Assembly (NCBI GenBank): GCA_021029095.1
Contig: JAJOHG010000152.1
Location: 1-60,933 of the forward strand
Length of the DNA: 60,933 nt
Reading direction: 5' to 3'
Origin: Phellopilus nigrolimitatus
Taxonomy: Eukaryota; Basidiomycota; Agaricomycetes; Hymenochaetales; Hymenochaetaceae
Shown here: piece after piece, positions 21,222 through 31,429 of the stretch
How positions within the stretch are numbered: the first letter of the stretch is position 1
Layout: the number at the start of each line of letters is the position of its first letter
Notes under the pieces: generated by a model
Seen by the model: the letters and a program-made list of their open reading frames with translations, nothing else
Told to the model about the DNA's origin: nothing
The model's database searches: none
Made by a program: the position numbers and the translations under genes

Positions 21222-22825
21222 CTACTTCCTCGGGAACTCACACCTAAGACCCCTCCCTTTACATTGCTCGCAGAGGGGACCGAGTTCGTCAGCGACAACG
21301 ACGCACTGCGTAACGAGTTTCTGAGAATTGTGATTTCTTGCATCAAATGGAAGTTGCTTACTCTCACGTGCCAATTTCTACAAAGAGAGCACGGATTGCG
21401 ATTTGTGGCCTTTTGCGACTTTCGAGGCTGCTGCCCGATAGGGCCCGCGGGCTCAATGGCAATAGAGGAACCCCCCTGACCAAAGTTCTCGTGCTGTGAA
21501 TGCCCGCTCGCATGCGAAGGTCTGTGCATGATGCCCTCATCCATACCCTCCATACCAACAGTGGCGGGAACAAGCTTTTGCGGATGGGGTGGTGGGCTGA
21601 TTATAGAGTTGTGTGAAGAGTCGACTGAGGAGTGCGCGAAATTGGGTGTGCTGCCCGGATACGAAGGTGATGGAAGGCTTGGACGATATTGATCGATAGC
21701 CAAGAACTGTGCATATGTGGATGAGAAACAGGTCGTTCGACAGACAAAGATAGGACCCCACCAGGTCAGGAGCCTGTGTCATCGGGAATTCATGGGCTGA
21801 TGTTCTTAAAGGATAGACAGGACGACCGAGAGCCTGACCTTGAGCATTTGTGTGCACTAGGGGATAGACATTGCGTTCTCCGCTGCCGTTCTGTGGCATC
21901 TCCTCCACAGAACGATAGAATGGAGGCCCGTGATGAGGCGATGGGAGAAACGACAGACGATTCTCAGGAGCCGTTGTGTCGATTTCGTGTCTGATAGTTG
22001 GATAGATCAAGCTGGGAGGATCCTGCGCTCGATGAATGGGTCAAAATCATGTAACAAAAAACGAGAATTGCGCGCACAAAAGGATCTTCCTGGCTATATG
22101 GAATATCGTTCGGTGCGGACCAGTTCGCCTGGCGAGAGTCGGGCGTCGCGGCGGAACCTGCCAGATCGAAATTCTCGTGTCGTGGACGGCCGCTGCCAGG
22201 CACTCGTGAGCGGAAGAGCTCGATGGTTCCACCATCGAGAATGGATGAGATAGGCCCGCGAGGTCTTGGGGGCAAGATGAAGTTGGACTCGGCGTAGTGT
22301 GGAGGGCCAAACGATAGATAAGGGGGTTGCACGGCGCTAATCAGCATGGAAGGCCCCGAGCGGCTGATGCCCTCATCCTGCAGAGAAGCGAGTCTGTGGG
22401 AACTGCAAGAGACACACAAATAGAGCGGCGCTTACCAGGCCAGAATTTTGAGTTTCCAGGCGCCAAGGAGTGGGCATGGCGAGCGGAAGTTGTTCAGGTC
22501 CTTGAAGCTCGGAGTGGAGGACACGGGTATTGCCGCTCGGCCGCAGTCCTTCGCTATAGCAGGAGAATTCTTGTGGATCGCAATATTGAAGCGCTGTTGT
22601 GTCGACGTCGCGGCACGGGACGTATAAGTCTCTGGTGGAATCCTACATGAGACGAATGAGCGAGACATCGACCAGGTAGAAATTATGAGATTTGCGTACG
22701 GAAGTGTTCCCTCGGTTAAAAGGAGTGTTGTTCGACATAGTGAGATTTTGCTGTTGAAAGCCGAATGCTGCAGAGGATCTGGGAAAAATTGGGCATTGGT
22801 CGGGGTGCCAGTACTGCTGAGGCAT
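21222..22825 (-). CDS. Family A copy 7: 440-aa protein with C-terminal Zn2Cys6 cluster, intact
   Basis: Six exons of 42, 69, 100, 87, 115 and 27 codons, all separated by phase-0 GT-AG introns of about 55-58 nt. The start (MPQQYWHPDQ) is the only in-frame ATG after the TATA box. The protein is rich in Pro, Tyr, Ser and Gln with no membrane segment. The last two exons join NPCSLCRNWHVR to CVVVADELGPLCEQCKGRGL and RCEFPRK stop, giving CX2CX6CX10CX2CX6C. That is the spacing of fungal binuclear zinc clusters, but it sits at the extreme C-terminus where such factors normally have it at the N-terminus. Intron 4 uses a GTGGGG donor. A DNA-binding regulator is the natural guess, but no activation or fungal_trans domain is visible. 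Not recognised as a named family. Confidence 0.65.
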
Positions 22826-22868
22826 ATAGAGACTAGAGACTGCTGAGGATAAAAGCAATGGGTGGGAG

Positions 22869-22876
22869 CATTTATA
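22869..22876 (-). promoter_or_regulatory. TATA box of family A copy 7
   Basis: TATAAATG 44 bp upstream of the ATG. The same word is at 34024 in copy 9. Upstream of it both copies share GCCTTGGCCTCT/GCTTTGGCCTCT, so the promoter has been duplicated with the gene. Confidence 0.6.
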
Positions 22877-23264
22877 CTGCGCGTTTTGTTTTTTCATCTG
22901 CGGGAATTGCTTGAAGGGGCAGAGGCCAAGGCCCCGAAATTTGGTACACATAGCTAAACTACGCGTAACGGTAAAAATCTAATAAGTCTTCCATTTTATG
23001 ACAGCAACGTGAAATCCACATAACCCAGTCTTTACATTGTAGAAGGCGATTGCCGGCGTTTCCGTACGAGCTGCTGCTGGCTTGGCCGGAGTAATATGCT
23101 CTTGTCGCCCTGGGGTTGGCCGTAGGAGCCAGCGCTGCTGCCCCGGAGCCTCTGAAGGAGTTGTTGTTGCCTTCCTCGTTGTAAAAGTCATTTTCATATC
23201 TTGAAAAAAAAAATTTGATATCAGTGGAACACTAAGGCTCGACACTTCGATCCGGTTCCTGGCT

Positions 23265-23400
23265 CAGCGCCTATAGTAGCTTTTGGTCTCTCAACTCGCT
23301 GACCAAGTACTTGCAACAACGAACATTCACAGGGCATCCGGGCGAGTGAAAGAAGACTCGACGCAGACCTCGCCGCTCATCGCGAACCCCAGCGGGACAC
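23265..23400 (+). repeat. Repeat R1, copy 4
   Basis: CAGCGCCTATAGTAGC, then CTCAACTCGCTGACC and a frame reading GIRASERRLDADLAAH. It is followed directly by a PAK-kinase fragment. Confidence 0.4.
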
Positions 23401-23454
23401 GCAGTTCCTGAGTCTGACATAAGCGTACATAAGCCTGATGGGAACGCCGGCGAA

Positions 23455-24100
23455 TTCCGATCATCCTCTACCGCACTCCCCATCGATTGTGACGATGACT
23501 CGCAACCACCGTTCAAGCCTACCCCTCTCCATCGTGCGAAGACGCCTCCGCTGCAGACGACGCTAACGACGACGGCCAGCGGCAATGGCATCAGCAGCAC
23601 CTCCATCTCCCCGCGCCGCGAGCGCGTCCGCGTCAGGGCAAGCAGCAACAGAAGCGGAATGCCGACAGAAGCATGGCTGCCGCTACCTCGATCCGAAACA
23701 CCTCGATATTCGCTCCGGAACATCTCGATCTTCGCGCCGGAACACTGTCAACCTCAACGACTTGCATGTATTCACCCCACAACAAGAGCCTTAGAGCGTA
23801 CAGGACAGGGCCGCCTTTCTCCGCCTACTGCACTGCTGCTGCCCCTGACCCGTATCAACATGCGCTCCTCGCGCCATCCGAACATAGTCAACTACATTGA
23901 CTCGTTCCTTCACGTAACGACCTCTGAAACATGATGGAGTACATAGAGGGCGGCTCGCTCACCGTCGTTGCAGCCAACCTCGTGGCCTTGAGCACCTCCA
24001 CCGCGATATCAAAAGTGACAAGGTGCTCCTCCACCTCACAGGCGACATCAAACTCAGTGCGTGCCACCCGCCGCACTCTTGCGCTGCCGTCTGCTTTACG
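23455..24100 (+). pseudogene. Ste20/PAK-type kinase pseudogene
   Basis: An N-terminal linker (SIDCDDDSQPPFKPT, LHRAKTPPLQTTLTTTASGN, SPRRER) leads to kinase N-lobe pieces SRHPNIVNYIDSFLH and MMEYIEGGSLT. A frame shift then reaches the catalytic loop LEHLHRDIKSDKVLLHLTGD. In an active kinase the loop reads HRDIKSDN; here Asn is Lys. The glycine loop, the VAIK lysine and the DFG motif are not found, and stops intervene. I recognise the p21-activated kinase family (Ste20/Cla4). A second piece is at 32990-33360. Confidence 0.65.
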
Positions 24101-24234
24101 CCGCGCAGGAGGAACGGTTTTAAAAGGATCCGGGGTGTCTCTCTCGGCGGCTGTGTCACCGCCGCCTAACGGACTGGTTTCACAGGCGCTGTATGTCGCC
24201 AGGGGTTTGGCGACGCTGTGCACTCAGAACGAGC

Positions 24235-24390
24235 GGGTGGGGCTGCGGTCTCCTACTATCAATGGCGTTGCTAAGACCTCAAGCGATGACATTGCCGCGC
24301 CGCTCCTGCTAGTCAGGGAGGACCTGATCTTTCCTGACAACTCATTCGACTCAGACAACGTCTTTGCATCTACAAGTTCGTCCGTATAGG
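24235..24390 (+). pseudogene. Family B copy 3, acidic C-terminal exon
   Basis: Ends DDIAAPLLLVREDLIFPDNS followed by FDSDNVFASTSSSV and a stop. The 36.7 kb copy ends DDSFDPDNFFASQNLSV. The Cys-cluster exon is absent. The downstream flank (ATCGCACGAGAAAGAGTATC) is shared with 36780, the spacer before PFS2. Confidence 0.6.
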
Positions 24391-24649
24391 ATCGCACGAG
24401 AAAGAGTATCTTCAAATCGTGATATGTCATGTGTGACTTCTCTTCTCATCTTCTGTACCTGATTCGACTCTTTTTGTTCAATGTTCCTAACAGTGATTCC
24501 GGTGTTCTACAGTCTCAAGATCATAAATGCTGTACAGGTTCTATATCTACTAACACAGGATAAAATGTAGTCAGATTCCGCTATGGAAAATATTCAATCA
24601 TTAGTAACACAAAAAGTTCCACAAACACAAAGTGTAGAGCGCCACATTC

Positions 24650-24950
24650 GACATGCTCCCAGTCCTTTTACCGCAGTCGTCGGTCCTCCACGCATCCTCT
24701 TCGGAATGGCGGTCGACAAAGCACCCGCAGCCGCCGCCGCCCCTGCCAGCAAATGACCAAAGACAGGACATCGCGATGACCGCTGCGCGACAGCTGCTGG
24801 ACGGCAAGGCGCTCAAGAAGATGCGCCCGCGGCGGACGGTCGAATATGGTGGGAGCATGGGGCTGTGAATGCTGAACCGCAAGGCGCGCCCGAGCCCGGG
24901 GTACGTATCATATATCCTCCCCCGTGCGCCGTCCACCATCGGAGCGCCGG
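24650..24950 (+). pseudogene. PFS2 5' fragment, unit 3 (short)
   Basis: Matches the first 230 bp of PFS2 ([20 protein letters not shown] then YGGSMGL and a stop). It then loses most of exon 1 and reaches the NUO51 block at CTCCTCCACAG. Compared with the 14.3 and 31.9 kb units, the PFS2 part has been shortened by a later deletion. Confidence 0.7.
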
Positions 24951-25009
24951 GAGCGACGCCGACGCCTCTCCTTCTCTCCTCCACAGATTCATTGCTCAGT
25001 TTATTCATA

Positions 25010-25615
25010 TGAGCTTCTTGGCGACGCCGCAGCAGTCTGACGTTCGCCTGCTACAAATCATGCTCACGGAGCTTGCAAGCCTCCAGTCTGTCTCCTTGGC
25101 TACATCGCCGATACCATATGACTCAGAAAGCTGCGCAGATTACTTACTGGCAGTATGTCACTGCGCTAGGACCGACATTGTCTTCGCTATCGTGCGGTTC
25201 GCTCATGTACATTCCTTTCTCCTTGTTTCCGATGCCATAGTGAATTGTTTGAAAACTTCAAGTGTGCAGTTCTATGCGCAGCGGGCACGTCGTGGATGAT
25301 GAATATGATGGACCGCTTCGTCGAGAACCACGGGCTCTCGTACGTCCCTCTCTCCCATCCCCACATCTCTTCCTCCATCTCATCTGACTCCCCACCGCCC
25401 AGAAAACAAATTGAGAGGCGCATGGACTACGCAGCGGCGTGGCCGATCCAGGGGCTCATGCCCCGCTCCAGACCTGAGTCGAGGCGCGCATTGCCGCGTT
25501 CCGTGTGCGGCAGGGCCCCGTGCTGTTCGGCGAGCGCACGGTCGGCGAGGCAGACCCTGCATTCGCGTTGCCGGACAACATGGGCGCGATCTTGGTGGAG
25601 GAACCCCGGGTGTAG
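25010..25615 (+). pseudogene. NUO51/NDUFV1 3' fragment, unit 3
   Basis: Same block as at 14365-14973: ARTDIVFAIVRFAHV, an intron, ARRGMMNMMDRFVENHG, an intron, [20 protein letters not shown] with frame breaks, then LPDNMGAILVEEPRV stop. The iron-sulphur CGQCTPCREG segment is again missing, which indicates that the deletion predates duplication. Confidence 0.7.
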
Positions 25616-26072
25616 CGTAAGTGTTCCTAGACAAGATTTATAAACTTTTTCTCTCTCTTGTTTCGTTTTCTCTGCCGAGGTATGCACTATGGATTCGCGG
25701 ATTAACTACCGGCCATATCCGAAATGAGTAAGTCCAGGCTCTAAATAAGGACTTATGCCGTCCCGATACGACTTCTGCCAGGCAAAATCAATGTTGGTTT
25801 ACTAGACCTGAATTCATTATGCCACATGCAACTTCGTTTCCCAGTTGGCGTAATTTATTCCTTCGACAGATGATAATGAAAAGAACTGATAGATCGTGCC
25901 AGACGATCGACATGGGAAGCAAATATAGCGACGAGACACCGAAAGCTTTTTATACTGAGGAAAATTAGGCGTGGGTGAGAGGCGGAACGAGAGATCAAAA
26001 TAAGACGAGCCCTGCACGGGTGTCAGAACCACAAAGATACTACAGTCACACGGGAAAAGGCTTACATGACCC

Positions 26073-27672
26073 CTACTTCCTCGGGAACTCACACCTAAGA
26101 CCCCTCCCTTTACATTGCTCGCAGAGGGGACCGAGTTCATCAGCGACGACGACGCACTGCGTAGCGAGTTTCTGAGAATTGTGGTTTCTTGCATCAAATG
26201 GAAGTTGCTTACTCTCACGTGCCAATTTCTACAAAGAGAGCACGGATTGCGATTTGTGGTCTTTTGCGACTTCCGAGGCTGTCGCTCGATAGGGCTCGGG
26301 GACTCAACGGCAACAGAGGAAACCCCCTGCGCAAAGTTCTCATGGTGTGAGCGCCCGCTAACATGCGAATTAGCGCGCATGACACCCTCCTCTTAATTCT
26401 CCGTACTAAGAGTGGTGGGAATAAGCTCGCGCGGCTGTGGCGGTGGGCTAATTATAGAGCTGTGCGAGGAGTCGATTGAGGAGCGCGGGTAATAGGGTAC
26501 GCTGATCGGACATGAAGGTGATACAAGGCAATGTTGATCGATAGCCAAGAGCTGTGCGTATGTATATGAGAAGCAGGTCGTTCGACGGGCAAAGATAGGA
26601 CCCCACCAGATCAGGAGTCTCTGTTGTCGCGGGGTCAAGCACTGATATCCCCAAAGAATAAGCACGGTTTCCGGGAGCCTGAAATTGAGCATTAGTGTAC
26701 ATTCGAGGAGAGACAACGCATTCTCTGCCGTAGTTCGGTGGCATATCCTCCCCAGAATAATAGAATGGTGTCCCGTAATGAGGCGATGAGAGAAGCGGCA
26801 GATGATTCTCAGAAGCCGTTGTGTCGATTTCGTGCCTGATAGCTGGATAGATCAAACTGTGAGGATCCTGCGCTCGATGAGTGAGTCATAAATCATGTAA
26901 CGAAAAAACGAGAATTGCATGCAACAAAAGAATTTCCTGGCTGTGTGGAATATCGCTTGGTACACACCAGTTCGCCTGTCGAGGAAAGGGCGTCACGGCG
27001 GAGCCTGCCAGATCGAAATTCTCGTGTCGTGGACGGCCGCTACCAGGCATTCGTGAGCGGGAGAGCTCGATGGTCCCACCAACGAGAATGGTTGAGACGG
27101 GCCCGCGAGGTCTCGGGGGCAAGAAGAAACTGGACTCGGTGCAGTGTGCAGGGCCAAACGATAGATAAGGGGGTTGCACGGCGCTAATCAGCATGGAAGG
27201 TCCCGAGCGGCTAATGCCCTCATTCTGCAGAGAAGCGAGTCTGTGGGAACTGCAAGAGACACAGAAGTAGAGCGGCGCTTACCAGGCCAGAAGCTTGAGT
27301 TTCCAGGCGCCAAGGAGTGGGCATGGCGAGCGGAAGCTGTTCAGGTCCTTGAAGCTCGGAGTAGAGGACACGGGTATTGCCGCTCGGCCGCAGTCCTTCG
27401 CTATAGCAGGAGAATTCCTGTGGATCGCGATAGCCGAGTGTTGTTGTTTCGAGGTCGCAGCTTGGGATGTATAAGTCTCTGAATGTATCCTGCATGAGAC
27501 GAATGAGCCAGACATCGACCAGGTAGAAAATATGAGATTTGCGTACGGAAGTGTTCTCTCGGTTAATGGGAGCGTTGTTTGACATAGTGAAATCTTGCTG
27601 TTGAAAGCCGAATGCCGCAGAGGATCTGGGAAAAAGTGAGAGCTGGTCTGGGTACCAGTGCTGTTGAGACAT
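26073..27672 (-). pseudogene. Family A copy 8, premature stop and damaged splice donor
   Basis: All six exons are recognisable, from MSQQHWYPDQ at 27672 to CEFPRK stop at 26073, and the zinc cluster is intact and nearly identical to copy 7. However, the intron 3 donor reads GTTGCATG where the others read GTGCGTG, and exon 5 has an in-frame TAA after LIPTTLSTEN. The 3' splice site of intron 1 (ATGCAG) lacks the usual in-intron stop, so exons 1 and 2 read through as one 150-codon ORF. Most likely a young pseudogene. Confidence 0.6.
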
Positions 27673-27875
27673 CTAGACTAGAGAGTGCTGAGTATGAAAG
27701 GTGAGGACGTAGCGAGTACGCAAGCATTTATTCCGCTATACCTTACGAAATATTTGTTCTCCTCACTCTCCTTGCTCCGCTACCGCACGTCTCCCAGGAT
27801 CACAAACGTGGAAAAGGCACAGGCTGTGGCCAGTCCATGCATCGGCGAATTCATTGCAGAGAACTGAGAAGCCTG

Positions 27876-27929
27876 GATATGGAGAAGGACGAGTCGGTGC
27901 ACAGCCACCGACTCGTCCTTCTCCATATC
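27876..27929. repeat. Perfect 24-bp inverted repeat (hairpin)
   Basis: Arms 27876-27899 and 27906-27929 are exact reverse complements (GATATGGAGAAGGACG...), separated by the 6-base loop CACAGC. Pairing stops exactly at both arm ends. It lies about 330 bp upstream of an Argonaute fragment, and I see no transposon features around it. Confidence 0.95.
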
Positions 27930-28261
27930 CGTACATTAGGCTCTCGGACAGCGGACGTGCTTCCAGGCGCTGTCGGCCGCAGACCCTGACCGTGTCATTC
28001 CGCAAGCGCGGCAGTTCGGGTGAATTTCTTGGCGTCATTTTGTACGACTACCTAACTGAGATCACTCCCGATGTGGCCTTTACAAAGATCGCGCGCACGA
28101 CTGGACGCAGAGACTGGTTTCGAGGAGCCGCCTTCCTGCAGACTGAGAGTGTTTACGCAGTCAAGCTTCTCGAGCATGCTTTTTGTGCGGCTCCCGCAAG
28201 CGAACCCACGTGACCCACAGGAACAAGGCAAGAAGACGGGTTTTAGTACCTTCTTCTTGTC

Positions 28262-28640
28262 TTTCACGCTGATGTTACGAACACCAGATGATCACGGATG
28301 TCGAGACCATGATGATCGAACTGCTTAATGATCATTCAAAACGTCGCTCCCAGTGCGCGTTGTCGTATTCCGCGGCGGTGTCTCCGATGGCCAGTTCGAC
28401 CGGGTGTTCATTCATGAGTTCCCGGGAATCAAAACTGCTCTCCGCTCTTTCAAGAAGCTGACGATTGCCATCTGCGGGAAGCGTCACCATACGCTTCTGC
28501 GTCTGTACCCGGCGAAGCCTGAGCAGCGGGACAAGAATTCAAACACGAAGGCCGGGACGTTCGTCGACCGGGGTCACTACGGTGCTTAACTTTGATTTCT
28601 TCCTATAGGTGCACACGGCGCGCGTGGCTGCACCTGCATG
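28262..28640 (+). pseudogene. Argonaute PIWI-domain fragment
   Basis: Plus-strand frames read MITDVETMMIELLNDHSKRR, then VRVVVFRGGVSDGQFDRVFI, then IAICGKRHHTLLRLYPAKPE and NTKAGTFVDRG. After a two-base loss the frame continues VTTVLNFDFFL, followed by TAG where Argonautes have Gln, then VHTARV. These match the PIWI domain around the RDGVSEGQF and KRHHTRF/DRG landmarks. RDGVS has become RGGVS here, so the catalytic Asp is lost. No PAZ, MID or second catalytic Asp/His region is present. A broken RNAi gene fragment; the source gene is outside the window. Confidence 0.75.
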
Positions 28641-28699
28641 AGATCCTTCAGCCTCTTCCGGGCAGCAAAATGGTCGAAGATCAGATCGTGCGCAGGGTG

Positions 28700-29130
28700 A
28701 GCGGTGGAAGTCATTGTCGTCGGTGCTTGAAACCCGAAAAAGAGGAGGCACGGAGCGGGAGCGGGAGTGGCAAAGGCTTGGACATGGGGGGCATGTATGA
28801 TACGGGGAGTAGGCTGTTGGCGAACGGTGAGTTCTCCCTATATAATATGGCAACAACCTTGGGTCAGCTTGGGTCAGCTGCTTTTGGCACAATTACAACC
28901 AATAATATAGGACGAAGACCCCGTGCATTCCGTCTTCAACACTTATGTATTACACGGACCCCTCAGACTTTCATGGACTCCGACGTTGACGTCGCCCCCC
29001 GCCCTACCCCCGCCCGTAGTACCAATGGCCTCCGTGCACGGTCCCGGGTCCCCAGACCTCACTCGCCCTTCCGCAGAGTGCACCGCGTCGACTGCGCCCT
29101 CCAGCACAAGCCATCGGTGACCATCCAGCA
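28700..29130 (+). repeat. Repeat R3, copy 2, internally inverted
   Basis: 28980-29130 matches 13220-13370 in the same orientation (CGCCCTACCCCCGCCCGTAG). 28730-28845 matches 13080-13195 as its reverse complement (GAACGGTGAGTTCTCCCTAT). One breakpoint lies near 28850-28975. Confidence 0.55.
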
Positions 29131-29164
29131 AGGGGGAAAGTGCATAGTGTGTCGAAATTAACAA

Positions 29165-29880
29165 AGTAAAATAACGCTAGTCTTCGACGGCTGGCGCAAG
29201 CAGTACAAACGCAGGACCAAAACCGGGTGCGGGTGCGGGTGCGGGTGCGGACACGAGCGCGGCTCCAGCTTCGGGTACCTGCGCTCTAAACCTCAAGGTT
29301 CTACTCCCCAATTACGATGTGCCAGACTATGACAAGGACACGAGACGACCTGGGAATGGCTGTCAGTGTCCACAACAATACGCAACATGCAGAACTTGTG
29401 CGGACATGTATAAGAAAGTCAAGCCGTGTTACTCGTGTTCCTCGAAATCGAGAGGCCAATTGTGCAACCCTTCAATGCAATGTATCGCAGCCGTACTCGT
29501 CTGGGAACTGCAAATCTTGAGCCATGGCTCGGGTGTCTTGCCCCCCTCACAAGGGGAGGAAGCCCAGGGAGAAGGTTACTCGAGCGAGACTTGTGCAGCA
29601 TTCTCCACTGTTGGGAAGTGCATCCGACGTCTTGCAAGTGAGTACAAAGTGTATTGTTGAAACCAACCCATACTTATCGCTCACGATATAAAATTATTCT
29701 ACAGCCACCCTTTCCTTTCGGCAACGAAGTAGCTGATACTATCCAGCTACAAACTACTTGTGCGACCGGAGCTCCTGCAATCAGTGTCGTCGCTGAGACC
29801 TCAGCGATAATGCTGTAGCAGACGCGTCTGCTAGCCAGGTCGACGGCTTCGACGGCCCAATCATTGCTGATATATCATTC
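29165..29880 (+). pseudogene. Family B copy 4, longest copy
   Basis: Opens with an Ala/Gly-rich stretch encoded by GGGTGC hexamers (29224-29250), then ALNLKVLLPNYDVPDYDKDT. Next comes a Cys-rich block (GCQCPQQYATCRTCADMYKK, VKPCYSC). In a shifted frame this continues QCNVSQPYSSGNCKS, a TGA where the 3.6 kb copy has Cys, and then VSCPPHKGRKPREKVTRARL ending SASDVLQ at GTGAGT. The post-intron exon follows near 29703. One frameshift and one Cys-to-stop change make it a pseudogene. The consensus looks like a Cys-rich DNA-binding protein with a basic arm after the last cysteine; that role is inference. Confidence 0.5.
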
Positions 29881-29907
29881 GGCTTACTCAGAACCGTTGC
29901 ATCTAGA

Positions 29908-30020
29908 AGGTAGCAGTAGCCCACAGCCTAAGTATTTGTGAGGTAGGATTCGGAACGAAGCGGCATTGGTACTTCACACATACCAATGCGGCTTCGATAA
30001 ATAAATGACTCGGACAGTGG
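29908..30020. repeat. Repeat R2, copy 2
   Basis: Second copy of the block at 6545-6660, here in the upstream region of the 30.4 kb gene. Confidence 0.6.
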
Positions 30021-30280
30021 TATGTATATATGCATGTATATGATATCGGACTTCGGACTTTACGTAGGCGTAGGGACCTGAAAATGCCTAAACCTATAAA
30101 ACTTGAGCGTTTCTGACCGTAACCGGGTAGAAATATGCACTTTTCTGGTTTCTTTCCTTTGCATCGTCGCCCCCGGGCCGTGATGGTGGCGGCGTGACGA
30201 CCAGGTATCCGTACCAACCATGGCAGACGGTCCGTGCGGCGTGCGCAAAGGCAACCGCACGCAAAGTCATGGCGGGGTAC

Positions 30281-30288
30281 TATATAAA
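30281..30288 (+). promoter_or_regulatory. TATA box for the 30.4 kb gene
   Basis: TATATAAA, followed by a leader with an apparent intron (30353 GTGGGT to 30418 CCAG, 66 nt, branch-like GCTGAC) ending one base before the ATG at 30420. Confidence 0.55.
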
Positions 30289-30419
30289 CCCACTCACTGG
30301 CAGGGTTTCCAGCCATCAACACAAAAAGAACTCTTACAACAAACTAAGACAGGTGGGTTTCTTATAGATGCAGATGATATGTTTTTTGGATGCTGACGGC
30401 TTTGGCCGTGATATCCAGA

Positions 30420-30878
30420 ATGGGTATATTGGAGGAAATGTCTATTAACATGGTCTTCACGAAAGCTAAAGAACCGAGACCGGGTGTACTGCTCGTGACT
30501 CGCAAGGGCGGAGAAGTTGCATTCTTCCCACTGGATGTGAAAGGGGAGAGAAAGATGGTTTTCTATAAAGGCGGTCTCGGAGACCTATGGGGAAAACATA
30601 CTTTCGAGCCCCATACCGTCTTCAAGCTCAACGAAAAGGGGCTGGATTCAGAAAAGGTCAAGAACATCAAATCTAGCGTGGAGCTCTCCCCGGAGAGTAG
30701 CAAAATCGAAGAGAAGATCATGGACGTGCTGGAGCAAATCAGGGTCTACCCGTGCGACACTCTGAAGGAGGAAAACCGGCTGAAAGTCGCAAACAAAATG
30801 GTCAAGCATGCGGTTGAAAATAAGGATAAACTTCCAATGTTGATGACGATGGGGCCAAACGGGATCCTGGAAATGTAG
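30420..30878 (+). CDS. Hypothetical 152-aa protein
   Basis: Starts at ATG 30420 (MGILEEMSINMVFTKAKEPR), right after the predicted leader intron. An ATG at 30390 in the same frame would lie inside that intron. The N-terminal half has beta-rich looking segments (PGVLLVTRKGGEVAFFPLDV). The C-terminal half is charged and helical (KIEEKIMDVLEQIRVYPCDT ... NKMVKHAVENKDKLP). There is no signal peptide, membrane segment or known domain. A truncated relative of the C-terminal half occurs at 4990-5165. It sits alone among pseudogenes, between family B and a PFS2 fragment, yet its frame and promoter are intact, so it is probably a living lineage-specific gene. Confidence 0.55.
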   Translation: MGILEEMSINMVFTKAKEPRPGVLLVTRKGGEVAFFPLDVKGERKMVFYKGGLGDLWGKHTFEPHTVFKLNEKGLDSEKVKNIKSSVELSPESSKIEEKIMDVLEQIRVYPCDTLKEENRLKVANKMVKHAVENKDKLPMLMTMGPNGILEM

Positions 30879-31429
30879 TACATCCGGGAATAGGACTGTG
30901 TGCACCTCGACCGTGCCCGAGAATAGATAGACGATAGGAACATTAATGAATGTCACGGATTAAAATATAAAAAATGGTAGAAGTGGAATGGTGTGTGCAG
31001 ATGCAAAGTGTTCTGCTCATATGTAAGAAATTATATACGCGATGTGCCACAAGTAGCTGGTAATCACACTGTTTTTCTAGCTCTTCGTCAGCTTTGCTTG
31101 AACTGTCTTTAAATCGCGATGTAAGAAGTGTTTTTCTAGATCATTTTTGTACCTTTCCGTACTATCTGACTCGGCCGTTCTTAAAAATGTGCCCGGGATT
31201 CTGTACATGTGTAAATATAAAATATGCCTGTATTCTAAGATTAATCATTGCTTTACAATTTCTGGATCTACTTAAGCTTTTCGAATTTCTACGGTTTGAT
31301 GAGATGTGGCTAAGATTCCGCTATGGCAAATATTCAGTCATTAGTAACACAGAAAGTCCCACGAATACAAAGTCTAGAACTGTACTCTAAAGGTCCTGTA
31401 AGTAACCCGTGCCTACACTCGACGCCCGA

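Noticed and set aside
21264..21479. Plus-strand ORFs repeated at 5.7, 21.3, 26.1 kb (…CDFRGC…)
   Set aside because: They recur only because they lie antisense to the family A zinc-cluster exons; they contain no starts in a promoter context.
29221..29252. GGGTGC hexamer array considered as telomeric or CRISPR-like
   Set aside because: Only about four units, and it encodes an Ala/Gly stretch of family B in frame; no spacers.
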